A DNA stretch of 64,000 nt from Streptomyces hygroscopicus (lineage in GTDB: Bacteria > Actinomycetota > Actinomycetes > Streptomycetales > Streptomycetaceae), in the NCBI RefSeq assembly GCF_026168105.1, contig NZ_LBMW01000032.1, positions 1-64,000 on the forward strand. The letters run 5' to 3'. Below the pieces are notes generated by a model that made no database searches, was not told where the DNA came from, and saw nothing but the letters and a program-made list of their open reading frames with translations. The translations under genes were made by a program, and so were the position numbers. Positions 26,020 through 34,446 of the stretch are shown here, piece after piece; within the stretch, counting starts at the first letter, position 1, and each line of letters begins with the position of its first letter.

Positions 26020-26059
26020 GTGTGCAGGGGCGGTAGGCGGGTGTGCAGGTGCGGTAGGC
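26020..26059. repeat. Short direct repeat after the kinase gene
   Basis: GTGTGCAGGGGCGGTAGGC at 26020-26038 recurs with one change at 26041-26059, a 21-base period. Just upstream GCCCGGAAGGACCGC and GCCCGGAAAGGCCGC form another imperfect pair. No terminator hairpin is clear in this 159-base gap. Confidence 0.6.
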
Positions 26060-26101
26060 CTCGAGGGAGAGGGCCGACGGGCCTGGCATGCTGGACGTGA
26101 C

Positions 26102-26983
26102 ATGAGCCGAACGCCTTTCCCCTTCCCCTCCCGCAATCCCGTCGGCGGCCACGTTCCGGTGGCCGGTGGTCTGCACTCCGTCGGGCTGTCCTACGCACGC
26201 GACCTCGGGGCCGAGACCGTGCAGGTCTTCGTCGCCAATCCGCGCGGCTGGGCGACGCCCGCCGGCAATCCGCGGCAGGACGAGGCATTCCGGACCGTGT
26301 GCGCCGCCGAGTTCATCCCGGTGTATGTCCACGCCCCGTATCTGATCAACTTCGGTTCGCACACCGAGGCGACCGTCGAGAGGTCCGTGGAGTCCCTGCG
26401 GCACTCACTGCGCCGGGGCCGCGAGATCGGCGCGCTCGGCGTCGTCGTGCACACCGGCAGTGCGACCGGCGGCCGGGAGCGGGCCGTGGCTCTGAAGCAG
26501 GTACGTGAGTACATGCTGCCGCTCCTGGACGAGCTGACACACGACGAAGACCCCTGTTTGCTGCTGGAGTCGACCGCGGGCCAGGGCGCGTCCCTGTGCT
26601 CGCGCACCTGGGACTTCGGACCGTACTTCGAGGCCCTGGACGCGCACCCCAAGCTCGGCGTCTGCCTCGACACCTGTCATGTCTTCGCCGCCGGGCACGA
26701 TCTGACCGGGCCTGACGGCATGCACCAGACCCTCGACCTGCTGGTGGACACCGTCGGCGAGGGGCGGCTCGGGCTGATCCACGCGAACGACTCCAAGGAC
26801 GTGGTCGGCGCCCACCGGGACCGCCACGCGAACATCGGCTCCGGCCACATCGGCGAGGACCCGTTCCGTGCGCTGATGACACACCCGGCCACCGCGGGCG
26901 TCCCTCTGGTCATCGAGACGCCCGGCGGCAAGGAGGGGCACGCGGCGGATGTGGCGCGGCTGAAGAGACTGCGGGACGGCTGA
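26102..26983 (+). CDS. nfo: Deoxyribonuclease IV (AP endonuclease)
   Basis: The 293-residue protein has the metal-binding residues of endonuclease IV: VHAPY, VVHTGS, LLESTAGQG, CLDTCHVFAAGHD, LIHANDSK, HANIGSGHIG and VIETPGG. It cleaves abasic sites in base excision repair using three zinc ions. The start MSRTPF is the only sensible one. It has no strong ribosome site (GGACG eight bases upstream). It is convergent with the molybdopterin oxidoreductase gene. Confidence 0.92.
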   Translation: MSRTPFPFPSRNPVGGHVPVAGGLHSVGLSYARDLGAETVQVFVANPRGWATPAGNPRQDEAFRTVCAAEFIPVYVHAPYLINFGSHTEATVERSVESLRHSLRRGREIGALGVVVHTGSATGGRERAVALKQVREYMLPLLDELTHDEDPCLLLESTAGQGASLCSRTWDFGPYFEALDAHPKLGVCLDTCHVFAAGHDLTGPDGMHQTLDLLVDTVGEGRLGLIHANDSKDVVGAHRDRHANIGSGHIGEDPFRALMTHPATAGVPLVIETPGGKEGHAADVARLKRLRDG

Positions 26984-27018
26984 CCGGCGGACTCACCCGC
27001 GCACCCGCGGGCCGGGGG

Positions 27019-27651
27019 TCAGAGCTCGGGACCGTCCCCGGCTTCCTCCTGGTAGGAGTAGCGCTGTTCCTTCCACGGGTCGCCGATGTTGTGGTACCCG
27101 CGCTCCTCCCAGAAGCCACGGCGGTCGGCCGTCATGTACTCGACGCCGCGGACCCACTTGGGGCCCTTCCAGGCGTACAGGTGCGGGACGATCAGGCGCA
27201 GCGGAAAGCCGTGCTCCGCGGTGAGCAGTTCGCCGTCCTTGTGGGTGGCGAAGATGGTGCGGTCGGAGGCGAAGTCGGCGAGGCGCAGGTTCGAGCTGAA
27301 CCCGTACTCGGCCCAGACCATGACATGGGTGACCGTGGGCGCGGGCGGGGCGATCTCCAGGATCGTACGCGCCGGGACACCGCCCCACTCGGCTCCGAGC
27401 ATGCTGAACTTGGTGACGCAGTGCAGATCGGCCACGACGGTCGCATACGGCAGGGCGGTGAACTCTTCGTGGTTCCAGCAGTGCTTCTCACCGTCCGCGG
27501 TGGCGCCGAAGACCCTGAACTCCCAGCGTTCGGGGCGGAACTTCGGAACGGGACCGTAGTGCGTGACCGGCCAGCCCCGCTGCAGTCGCTGTCCCGGCGG
27601 AAGCTCGACCCGTGCTGCTTCTCCAGATTCGCGCTCCACCGGATGACCCAT
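27019..27651 (-). CDS. Sulfite oxidase-like molybdopterin oxidoreductase (YedY/MsrP-like)
   Basis: The 210-residue protein is an oxidoreductase molybdopterin-binding domain. DLHCVTKFSMLGAEWGGV holds the Mo-ligand Cys, and EHGFPLRLIVPHLYAWKGPKWVRG binds the pterin. It has no Tat signal, so unlike E. coli MsrP it is probably cytoplasmic. The substrate is unknown. ATG 27651 (MGHPVERES) was chosen over an in-frame reading from 27711, because CAGGATGG lies upstream and the extension is not conserved-looking. It is divergent from bfr. Confidence 0.85.
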   Translation of the reverse strand: MGHPVERESGEAARVELPPGQRLQRGWPVTHYGPVPKFRPERWEFRVFGATADGEKHCWNHEEFTALPYATVVADLHCVTKFSMLGAEWGGVPARTILEIAPPAPTVTHVMVWAEYGFSSNLRLADFASDRTIFATHKDGELLTAEHGFPLRLIVPHLYAWKGPKWVRGVEYMTADRRGFWEERGYHNIGDPWKEQRYSYQEEAGDGPEL

Positions 27652-27803
27652 GTATCCATCCTGACAGACCGCGGAGGGTGCACATGACCAGTCGGGGAAC
27701 GAATCGGGCAACTCACACTAAGCGTGAACTTACTGGACGCCTCTCGGTGCCGATGCAATCATGCGCGCAACCCGCCAGTCCCCGCCTGGAAGGAGCCCGC
27801 GCC

Positions 27804-28283
27804 ATGCAGGGCGACCCCGAGGTCATCGAATTCCTCAACGAACAGCTCACCGGCGAGCTGACCGCGATCAACCAGTACTTCCTGCACGCGAAGATGCAGG
27901 AGAACCTCGGCTGGTACAAGCTCGCCAAGTACACGCGGCACGAGTCGTTCGACGAGATGAAGCACGCCGAGGTGCTCACCGACCGGATCCTCTTCCTCGA
28001 GGGGCTGCCGAACTACCAGCGGCTCTTCCATGTGCGGGTGGGACAGACCGTCAAGGAGATGTTCGAGGCCGACCGACAGATCGAGGTCGAGGCGATCGAC
28101 CGGCTCAAGCGCGGGATCAAGGTCATGCGGGAGAAGGGCGACATCACGTCCGCGAACATCTTCGAGACGATCCTGGCGGACGAGGAGCACCACATCGACT
28201 ACCTGGACACCCAGCTCGATCTGGTGGACAAGCTCGGCGAGGCGCTCTACATCTCGCAGATCATCGAGCAGCCGGAGAGCTAG
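27804..28283 (+). CDS. bfr: Bacterioferritin
   Basis: The 159-residue four-helix protein carries the ferroxidase residues Glu18, Glu51-x-x-His54 (DEMKHAE), Glu94 and Glu127-x-x-His130 (ADEEHHI), with Met52 as the likely haem ligand. It stores iron as a 24-mer. ATG 27804 follows GGAAGGAG. It is convergent with bfd, whose product is the ferredoxin used to release stored iron. Confidence 0.95.
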   Translation: MQGDPEVIEFLNEQLTGELTAINQYFLHAKMQENLGWYKLAKYTRHESFDEMKHAEVLTDRILFLEGLPNYQRLFHVRVGQTVKEMFEADRQIEVEAIDRLKRGIKVMREKGDITSANIFETILADEEHHIDYLDTQLDLVDKLGEALYISQIIEQPES

Positions 28284-28333
28284 GCGGGAGCCGGGCCGGG
28301 GACGCGCCAGGACCGGGCTGAGCCGGGCGAGGG

Positions 28334-28582
28334 CTAGGCGGCCTCTTCCAGGGTGTCGGCTTCCAAGGTGTCGGCGGCGGCGAGCATCGGCTTCCCCTGG
28401 TTCGCGAGCTCACGGCGGGGACATGCGCCACGACCGAGCAGCGCCTGGATCCGCCGCACGCACGAGCCGCAGTCCGTGCCCGCCTTGCAGGCCGACGCGA
28501 TCTGCCGGGGGGTGCAGGCGCCGTTCTCCGCATGCTGCTCGACCTGCCGCTCGGTGATCCCGAAGCAACTGCAGACGTACAC
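28334..28582 (-). CDS. bfd: Bacterioferritin-associated [2Fe-2S] ferredoxin
   Basis: The 82-residue protein begins VYVCSCFGITERQV and continues with TDCGSCVRRIQ. The cysteine pairs C-x-C and C-x2-C are the four-Cys cluster ligands of Bfd. It donates electrons to bacterioferritin for iron mobilisation. GTG 28582 was chosen because GGGAGG lies eight bases upstream. A DmdR/IdeR-type iron box is 53 bases upstream, so it should be made when iron is scarce, the opposite of bfr. Confidence 0.88.
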   Translation of the reverse strand: MYVCSCFGITERQVEQHAENGACTPRQIASACKAGTDCGSCVRRIQALLGRGACPRRELANQGKPMLAAADTLEADTLEEAA

Positions 28583-28634
28583 GCGGTTCACCTCCCGACG
28601 GAATCGCTGGTGTCCATGCCATCCCGTTGATCGG

Positions 28635-28653
28635 TGAGGCAAACCTAACCTTA
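28635..28653 (-). promoter_or_regulatory. Iron box (DmdR/IdeR-type operator) upstream of bfd
   Basis: On the minus strand TAAGGTTAGGTTTGCCTCA matches the 19-bp actinobacterial iron-box consensus TTAGGTTAGGCTAACCTAA at 14 positions, including the left half almost completely. Iron-loaded DmdR1 would repress bfd here. Confidence 0.65.
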
Positions 28654-28676
28654 CCGGCCGCGCCGGATCCACAAAA

Positions 28677-28706
28677 GGGGCGCGGACCGAATGTGATCCG
28701 CGCCCC
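28677..28706 (-). terminator. Intrinsic terminator of the DAHP synthase gene
   Basis: GGGGCGCGGA (28677-28686) and TCCGCGCCCC (28697-28706) form a perfect 10-bp stem with a 10-base loop, followed on the minus strand by TTTT. It is one of the few hairpins here with a T-tract. Confidence 0.88.
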
Positions 28707-28730
28707 ACTTCGGCCGCCGGGCCGTGACGA

Positions 28731-30077
28731 CTACTGGTCCCGGTACATCTCGGCGACCAGGAACGCCAGGTCGAGGGACTGGCTGCGGTTCAGACGCGGG
28801 TCGCACGCCGTCTCGTAGCGCTGGTGCAGATCGTCGACGAAGATCTCGTCGCCGCCGCCCACGCACTCGGTGACGTCGTCGCCGGTCAGCTCCACATGGA
28901 TGCCGCCGGGGTGCGTGCCGAGCGCCTTGTGGACCTCGAAGAAGCCCTTGACCTCGTCCAGCACGTCGTCGAAGCGGCGCGTCTTGTGCCCGGAGGCCGC
29001 CTCGAAGGTGTTGCCGTGCATCGGGTCGGTCACCCAGGCCACCGCCGCGCCCGACGCCGTGACCTTCTCCACCAGCTCGGGGAGCTTGTCGCGGATCTTG
29101 TCGGCGCCCATGCGGACGATGAAGGTCAGCCGGCCCGGCTCGCGCTCCGGGTCGAGGCGCTCGATGTACTGGAGCGCCTCCTCGGCCGTCGTCGTCGGGC
29201 CGAGCTTGATGCCGATCGGGTTGCGGATCCTCGAGGCGAACTCGATGTGCGCGCCGTCCAGCTGGCGGGTGCGCTCACCGATCCACACCATGTGCCCGGA
29301 CACGTCGTACAGCTGTCCGGTGCGCGAGTCGACCCTGGTCAGCGCGGACTCGTAGTCGAGCAGCAGCGCCTCGTGGGAGGCGTAGAACTCGACGGTCTTG
29401 AACTCCTCCGGGTCCGCCCCGCAGGCATGCATGAAGTTCAGCGCGTTGTCGATCTCCCGCGCCAGCTGCTCGTAGCGCTGCCCGGACGGGGACGACTTCA
29501 CGAAGTCCTGGTTCCAGGCGTGCACCTGGCGCAGGTCGGCGTAGCCGCCGGTGGTGAAGGCGCGCACCAGGTTGAGCGTCGAGGCGGACGCGTTGTACAT
29601 CCGCTTCAGGCGCTCGGGGTCCGGGACGCGGGCCTTCTCGGTGAAGTCGAAGCCGTTGACGGAGTCGCCGCGGTAGGTCGGCAGGGTCACGCCGTCGCGG
29701 GTCTCGGTGGGCTTGGAGCGCGGCTTGGAGTACTGGCCGGCGATGCGGCCGACCTTCACGACCGGTACCGAGGCGGCGTACGTGAGCACGGCGCCCATCT
29801 GGAGCAGGGTCTTGAGCTTGTTGCGGATGTGGTCGGCGGACACCCCGTCGAAGGCCTCCGCGCAGTCGCCGCCCTGGAGCAGGAACGCCTCGCCCCTGGC
29901 GACGGCTCCCATCCGGGCGCGCAGCTGGTCGCACTCGCCCGCGAAGACGAGCGGCGGATACGACTCGAGGTCCGCGATCACTGCGCGCAGAGCCTCAAGG
30001 TCGGGGTACTCGGGCTGCTGCGCCGCGGGCAGGTCTCGCCAGGTGTTGCCAGCGCTCGCGCTGGTCTTAGCGTTCAC
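28731..30077 (-). CDS. aroH: Class II 3-deoxy-7-phosphoheptulonate (DAHP) synthase
   Basis: The 448-residue protein is a plant/actinobacterial type II DAHP synthase, with NTWRDLPAAQQPEYPD, FLLQGGDCAEAFDGV (the metal-ligand Cys), VKVGRIAGQYSKPRS, TVEFYASHEALLLDYE, WVTDPMHGNT and GGIHVELTGDDVTEC. It makes the first intermediate of the shikimate pathway from PEP and erythrose 4-phosphate. GTG 30077 (VNAKTSA) follows AGGGG at five bases; GTG 30083 is two codons earlier. It diverges from the trp leader and trpEG. Symbols vary (aroH, aroG, aroF). Confidence 0.95.
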   Translation of the reverse strand: MNAKTSASAGNTWRDLPAAQQPEYPDLEALRAVIADLESYPPLVFAGECDQLRARMGAVARGEAFLLQGGDCAEAFDGVSADHIRNKLKTLLQMGAVLTYAASVPVVKVGRIAGQYSKPRSKPTETRDGVTLPTYRGDSVNGFDFTEKARVPDPERLKRMYNASASTLNLVRAFTTGGYADLRQVHAWNQDFVKSSPSGQRYEQLAREIDNALNFMHACGADPEEFKTVEFYASHEALLLDYESALTRVDSRTGQLYDVSGHMVWIGERTRQLDGAHIEFASRIRNPIGIKLGPTTTAEEALQYIERLDPEREPGRLTFIVRMGADKIRDKLPELVEKVTASGAAVAWVTDPMHGNTFEAASGHKTRRFDDVLDEVKGFFEVHKALGTHPGGIHVELTGDDVTECVGGGDEIFVDDLHQRYETACDPRLNRSQSLDLAFLVAEMYRDQ

Positions 30078-30183
30078 GGTCACCCCTAAACATTACGGGG
30101 TCGTGTCCGCTGCTCATCGGACGCGCTCGACAGATGAGACGATCCGTCCCCTCCGTGGACAGGGCTCGTGTAAGGTGCGTGGC

Positions 30184-30246
30184 ATGTTCGCGCAATCGAC
30201 CCTGCACCAGAACTGGTGGTGGACCGCTCGTCCGGCGGCCCACTGA
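30184..30246 (+). CDS. trpL: trp leader peptide
   Basis: This 20-codon ORF, MFAQSTLHQNWWWTARPAAH, has three consecutive Trp codons and lies between a promoter -10 (TAAGGT, 30171-30176) and an attenuator hairpin. Ribosome stalling at the Trp codons when tryptophan is low would favour an antiterminator. The -10 ends seven bases before the ATG, so the mRNA probably starts at the initiation codon. Attenuation of an anthranilate synthase gene of this type is known in Streptomyces venezuelae. Confidence 0.93.
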   Translation: MFAQSTLHQNWWWTARPAAH

Positions 30247-30267
30247 CTGCGCGTACCCAGAACTTCG

Positions 30268-30294
30268 CGAAGGCCGCCCGAGGGGCGGCCTTCG
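30268..30294 (+). terminator. trp attenuator hairpin
   Basis: CGAAGGCCGCCC (30268-30279) pairs perfectly with 30283-30294 around a three-base loop and is followed by GCGTTTGT. It lies 22 bases after the trpL stop and 61 bases before trpEG, as required for tryptophan-dependent transcription attenuation. Confidence 0.88.
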
Positions 30295-30355
30295 GCGTTT
30301 GTGCGACCGGGCCGTTCCTCTCCCGCAGATGATCCGCAGAGAAGGAACCCGCCCC

Positions 30356-32272
30356 ATGAACCTGCTCGACCTGCTGGACGATCCCCGTCCGTTCGCCCTG
30401 CTGCGGCGCCGTACGCCCGGGCGCGATCACGACACCGTCGAGGTGCTGATCGGCCCGGTCGCTCCCTGTGAGCGCCTGGCCGACCTCCCCGACGAGGGGC
30501 TGGCCCTCGTCCCGTACCGCCAGATCCGCGAGCGCGGCTTCGACGTGCGCGACGACGGCACGCCCCTGCTCGCCCTGCGCCCCGAGGAGTCGTACGAGAT
30601 CCCCCTGGACCGGGCCCTGGCGCAGCTGCCGGAGCACGAGGTCCGGGTCGAGGGCGGCGGCTTCGACATCTCCGACGAGGAGTACGCCGGGATCGTCGGG
30701 CGGGTGCTGCGCGAGGAGATCGGACGCGGCGAGGGCGCGAACTTCGTGATCCGGCGCACCTACGAGGGGGCGATCCCGGGGTTCGGCCGGGCCGACGCCC
30801 TCGCGCTGTTCCGCCGGCTGCTGATCGGTGAGCGGGGCGCGTACTGGACCTTCCTGGTGCACACGGGCGGGCGGACGCTGGTGGGAGCCAGCCCCGAGGT
30901 GCATGTACGCATGTCAGGCGGCACCGTCGTGATGAACCCCATCAGCGGGACCTATCGCTATCCCGCCGGTGGCCCGACCCCCGAGGACCTGCTCGCCTTC
31001 CTCGCCGACGGCAAGGAGATCGAGGAGCTGTCGATGGTCGTGGACGAGGAGCTCAAGATGATGTGCACGGTCGGCGACATGGGCGGGGTAGTCGTCGGAC
31101 CGCGGCTGAAGGAGATGGCGCATCTCGCGCACACGGAGTACGAGCTGCGCGGGAAGTCCACGCTCGACGTGCGCGAGGTGCTGCGGGAGACCATGTTCGC
31201 GGCGACCGTCACGGGCTCGCCCGTGCAGAACGCGTGCCGGGTGATCGAGCGGCACGAAGTCGGCGGCCGTGGCTACTACGCGGGCGCGCTCGCGCTGCTC
31301 GGGCGGTGCGCGGGTGACAGGTCTGAAGGGTCGCCGGGCATGGGGACCCTCGACTCCCCCATCCTCATCCGGACCGCCGACATCGACGCGGACGGACGGC
31401 TGCGGGTGCCGGTCGGGGCCACGCTGGTCCGCGGCTCCGACCCGGCGGCCGAGGTGGCGGAGACGCATGCCAAGGCGGCCGGGGTGCTGGCGGCGCTGGG
31501 CGTGCGTCCGGCGCGGCCCCGCGAGGAGCGGGTAGGGCCGCGGCTGGCGGACGACCCCCGGGTGCAGGCGGCGCTCGACGGGCGGCGGGCCCGGCTCGCG
31601 CCGTTCTGGCTGCGGATGCAGGAGCGGGCCTCCGACTCCAGTGCCCTCACCGGGCGCGCGTTCGTCGTCGACGGCGAGGACACCTTCACGGCGATGCTCG
31701 CGCACGTCCTGCGGTCGTCGGGTCTCGAGGTGACGGTACGGCGGTACGACGAGCCGGGGCTGCGGGAGGCGGTGCTCGCACATGAGGGCCCGGTGGTCCT
31801 CGGCCCGGGACCGGGCGACCCGTCGGACGTGACCGATCCCAAGATGCGGTTCCTGCGGGGGCTGACGGCGGAGGTCGTCCGGGGGCACCGGCACGGGGTG
31901 CTGGGGGTCTGTCTGGGCCATGAGCTGATCGCGGCCGAGCTGGGCCTGGAGATCGTACGGAAGGAGGTTCCGTACCAGGGCGCGCAGACGGAGATCGACC
32001 TGTTCGGACGGCGGGAGACGGTCGGCTTCTACAACAGCTTCGTGGCGCGGTGCGACGACGAGGCGGCGGCCGAGCTGGCGGCGCACGGTGTCGAGGTCGG
32101 CCGCAGCGCGAGCGGCGAGGTGCACGCGCTGCGCGGGCCCGGGTTCGCGGGCGTGCAGTTCCACCCGGAGTCGGTGCTGTCGGTGGGCGGCGCGGCGGTG
32201 GTGCGGGAGCTCCTGGGTCAGCTGGCCGCGGTCGGCACGAGCACGCTCCCGGAGCGGCGCCCGGCCATGTAG
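30356..32272 (+). CDS. trpEG: Fused anthranilate synthase TrpE-TrpG
   Basis: The 638-residue protein joins a chorismate-binding synthase (about 1-420; GASPEVHVRM, NPISGTYRYP, GSPVQNACRVIERHE) to a class I glutamine amidotransferase (about 440-638; nucleophile Cys in LGVCLGHELIA, and HPES). It makes anthranilate from chorismate and glutamine. ATG 30356 follows GAAGGAA; an in-frame extension to 30134 overruns the leader and attenuator. Control is by the trpL attenuator. A PhzE-type product cannot be excluded from fold alone, but the leader argues for tryptophan synthesis. Confidence 0.92.
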   Translation: MNLLDLLDDPRPFALLRRRTPGRDHDTVEVLIGPVAPCERLADLPDEGLALVPYRQIRERGFDVRDDGTPLLALRPEESYEIPLDRALAQLPEHEVRVEGGGFDISDEEYAGIVGRVLREEIGRGEGANFVIRRTYEGAIPGFGRADALALFRRLLIGERGAYWTFLVHTGGRTLVGASPEVHVRMSGGTVVMNPISGTYRYPAGGPTPEDLLAFLADGKEIEELSMVVDEELKMMCTVGDMGGVVVGPRLKEMAHLAHTEYELRGKSTLDVREVLRETMFAATVTGSPVQNACRVIERHEVGGRGYYAGALALLGRCAGDRSEGSPGMGTLDSPILIRTADIDADGRLRVPVGATLVRGSDPAAEVAETHAKAAGVLAALGVRPARPREERVGPRLADDPRVQAALDGRRARLAPFWLRMQERASDSSALTGRAFVVDGEDTFTAMLAHVLRSSGLEVTVRRYDEPGLREAVLAHEGPVVLGPGPGDPSDVTDPKMRFLRGLTAEVVRGHRHGVLGVCLGHELIAAELGLEIVRKEVPYQGAQTEIDLFGRRETVGFYNSFVARCDDEAAAELAAHGVEVGRSASGEVHALRGPGFAGVQFHPESVLSVGGAAVVRELLGQLAAVGTSTLPERRPAM

Positions 32273-32522
32273 CCCGGCCATGTGGCCGAGGACGTCGTGC
32301 ACCGTGGCGCGGACGACCCGCCACGCCGGTCGAGCCGGCCGACCGACGGCACCCGGAGACCGACGGACCGGCAACGGCCCGAGCGCAGACAGGCCCGCGG
32401 ACCGGCGGACCGGGCGCGACCGCCGGGGGCGCCGGCCCGCCGGCCCGGCGGCCCCGGTGTGTCAGGCGGTTCGTGCGCCGGAGCGATGGGCCGGCGCCCA
32501 GGGGACAGGGGCGGGCAGGGCG

Positions 32523-33551
32523 TCAGCCGAAGAAGACGCCGACCTCTTCGTAGAGCTTCGGGTCGACCGTCTTCAGCTTGGCCGTGGCCTCCGAGATCGG
32601 GACACGGACGACGTCCGTCCCGCGCAGGGCGACCATCTTGCCGAAGTCGCCGTCGCGGACCGCCTCGATGGCGTGCAGGCCGAAGCGGGTGGCGAGCCAG
32701 CGGTCGAAGGCGCTGGGCGTGCCGCCGCGCTGGACGTGCCCGAGCACGGTCGTACGGGCCTCCTTGCCCGTCCGGCTCTCGATCTGCTTCGCCAGCCACT
32801 CGCCGACGCCCGAGAGACGGACGTGCCCGAACGAGTCCCGCGACCCGTCCTTCAGGACCATGTCGCCGTCCTTCGGCATCGCCCCCTCGGCGACGACCAC
32901 GATCGGCGCGTACGACGCCTTGAAGCGGGACGTCACCCATGCACACACCTGGTCGACGTCGAAGCGCTGCTCGGGGATGAGGATGACGTTCGCCCCGCCG
33001 GCCAGCCCCGAGTGGATCGCGATCCAGCCCGCGTGACGGCCCATCACCTCGACGACGAGGACGCGCATGTGCGACTCCGCCGTCGTGTGCAGGCGGTCGA
33101 TGGCCTCGGTCGCGATGTTGACGGCGGTGTCGAAGCCGAAGGTGTAGTCCGTCGCGGAGAGGTCGTTGTCGATGGTCTTCGGGACGCCGACGACCCGGAC
33201 GCCGTACTCGTCGGCCAGGCGCGCCGCGACTCCCAGGGTGTCCTCTCCGCCGATCGCGACGAGTGCGTCGACCTCCTCCTTGGCGAGGTTGTCCTTGATA
33301 CGGCGGATGCCGTTCTCCTGCTTGAGCGGATTGGTGCGCGAGGAGCCGAGGATCGTGCCGCCGCGGGGCAGGATGCCGCGCACGGCGGGAATGTCGAGGC
33401 GGACCGTGTCGCCTTCGAGGGGTCCCCGCCAGCCGTCCCGGAAGCCGACGAAGTCGTAGCCGTACTCCTGCACGCCCTTGCGGACGATGCCCCGGATGAC
33501 GGCGTTGAGCCCGGGGCAGTCGCCGCCTCCGGTCAGTACTCCGACCCGCAT
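32523..33551 (-). CDS. pfkA: 6-phosphofructokinase, group III, with PPi-type residues
   Basis: The 342-residue protein has GVLTGGGDCPGLNA, the catalytic KTIDNDL (Asp128), VEVMGRHAGW and VLGHVQRGG, all typical of PfkA. The phosphoryl-donor site reads GGEDT with Asp104, and Lys125 precedes TIDND. ATP enzymes such as that of E. coli have Gly at both equivalent places, while Asp and Lys are the pair found in PPi-dependent enzymes. GAAGGGA precedes ATG 33551. It is convergent with trpEG; the 250-base gap shows only GC-rich imperfect repeats. Confidence 0.92.
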   Translation of the reverse strand: MRVGVLTGGGDCPGLNAVIRGIVRKGVQEYGYDFVGFRDGWRGPLEGDTVRLDIPAVRGILPRGGTILGSSRTNPLKQENGIRRIKDNLAKEEVDALVAIGGEDTLGVAARLADEYGVRVVGVPKTIDNDLSATDYTFGFDTAVNIATEAIDRLHTTAESHMRVLVVEVMGRHAGWIAIHSGLAGGANVILIPEQRFDVDQVCAWVTSRFKASYAPIVVVAEGAMPKDGDMVLKDGSRDSFGHVRLSGVGEWLAKQIESRTGKEARTTVLGHVQRGGTPSAFDRWLATRFGLHAIEAVRDGDFGKMVALRGTDVVRVPISEATAKLKTVDPKLYEEVGVFFG

Positions 33552-33701
33552 GGAAATGTCCCTTCGCCGCGGTTGCCTGATGCGGGTCACGCTAATGGTG
33601 ACCCGCATCACTCCGGCATGGCGGGGAAGGTCAATTCCGGTGAAATGTCGGTTAGTTGATCAGCGTGAATCCACTCGAAAGCGGTAAGCGGCGACAACGG
33701 T

Positions 33702-34394
33702 TCACTCGCCGTCGAGTCCCCGCTCGATCGCGTACCGCACGAGTTCCACCCTGTTGTGCAGCTGGAGCTTGCCCAGGGTGTTCTGGACGTGGTTCTGCAC
33801 CGTGCGATGCGAGATGACCAGGCGCTCGGCGATCTGCTTGTAGCTCAGGCCCTTGGCCACCAGGCGGAGCACCTCGGTCTCGCGGTCGGTCAGCCGCGGG
33901 GTCCTCGGCTCGTCGTTGCCCGGTGCGGGGGCCGGTTCGGAGGCGAGGCGACGGTACTCGCCGAGGACGAGGCCGGCGAGCCCGGGCGTGAACACGGGGT
34001 CGCCGACCGCCGTACGGCGCACGGCGTCGATCAGCTCCTGAGTGGACGCCGACTTCAGCAGATAGCCCGTCGCGCCCGACTTCACCGCTTCCAGCACGTC
34101 CGCGTGCTCACCGCTGGCCGACAGCACGAGGACCCGCAGCGCCGAGTCGGCACCGACGAGTTCCTTGCAGACCTGCACGCCGGGCATCCTGGGCAGGTTC
34201 AGGTCCAGGACGAGGACGTCGGGTGCGGCGGCCCGCGCGCGTCGCACCGCCTGCTCGCCGTCGCCCGCGGTGGCGACCACGTCGAAGCCGGACTCGGTCA
34301 GGTCGCGGGCGACGGCGTCCCGCCACATGGGGTGGTCGTCGACCACCATGACCTTGATCGGGGCCTGCGGTGTCCCGGTGGTCTCCGCAGTCAT
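33702..34394 (-). CDS. macR: NarL/LuxR-family response regulator, MacR-like
   Basis: The 230-residue protein has a receiver domain with Asp19-Asp20, phosphoacceptor Asp64 (LVLDLNLPRMPG) and the conserved Lys in YLLKSAS. A LuxR-type helix-turn-helix follows at about 165-220 (LTDRETEVLRLVAKGLSYKQIAERL). Adjacent to its kinase and to pfkA, it matches the MacRS pair of S. coelicolor, which affects morphology and actinorhodin; that identity is from memory of gene order. ATG 34394 is best placed after GGAGG; GTG 34397 is one codon earlier. Confidence 0.85.
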   Translation of the reverse strand: MTAETTGTPQAPIKVMVVDDHPMWRDAVARDLTESGFDVVATAGDGEQAVRRARAAAPDVLVLDLNLPRMPGVQVCKELVGADSALRVLVLSASGEHADVLEAVKSGATGYLLKSASTQELIDAVRRTAVGDPVFTPGLAGLVLGEYRRLASEPAPAPGNDEPRTPRLTDRETEVLRLVAKGLSYKQIAERLVISHRTVQNHVQNTLGKLQLHNRVELVRYAIERGLDGE

Positions 34395-34446
34395 CACCCC
34401 TCCGCTCCCGCCGAGGCCGCCGGGCCCGTGGCCCGGGTCGCGTCCG

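Noticed and set aside
32273..32522. Possible gene in the gap between trpEG and pfkA
   Set aside because: Open frames there have no ribosome site, no motifs, and a composition dominated by Gly, Arg and Pro from GC-rich imperfect repeats.
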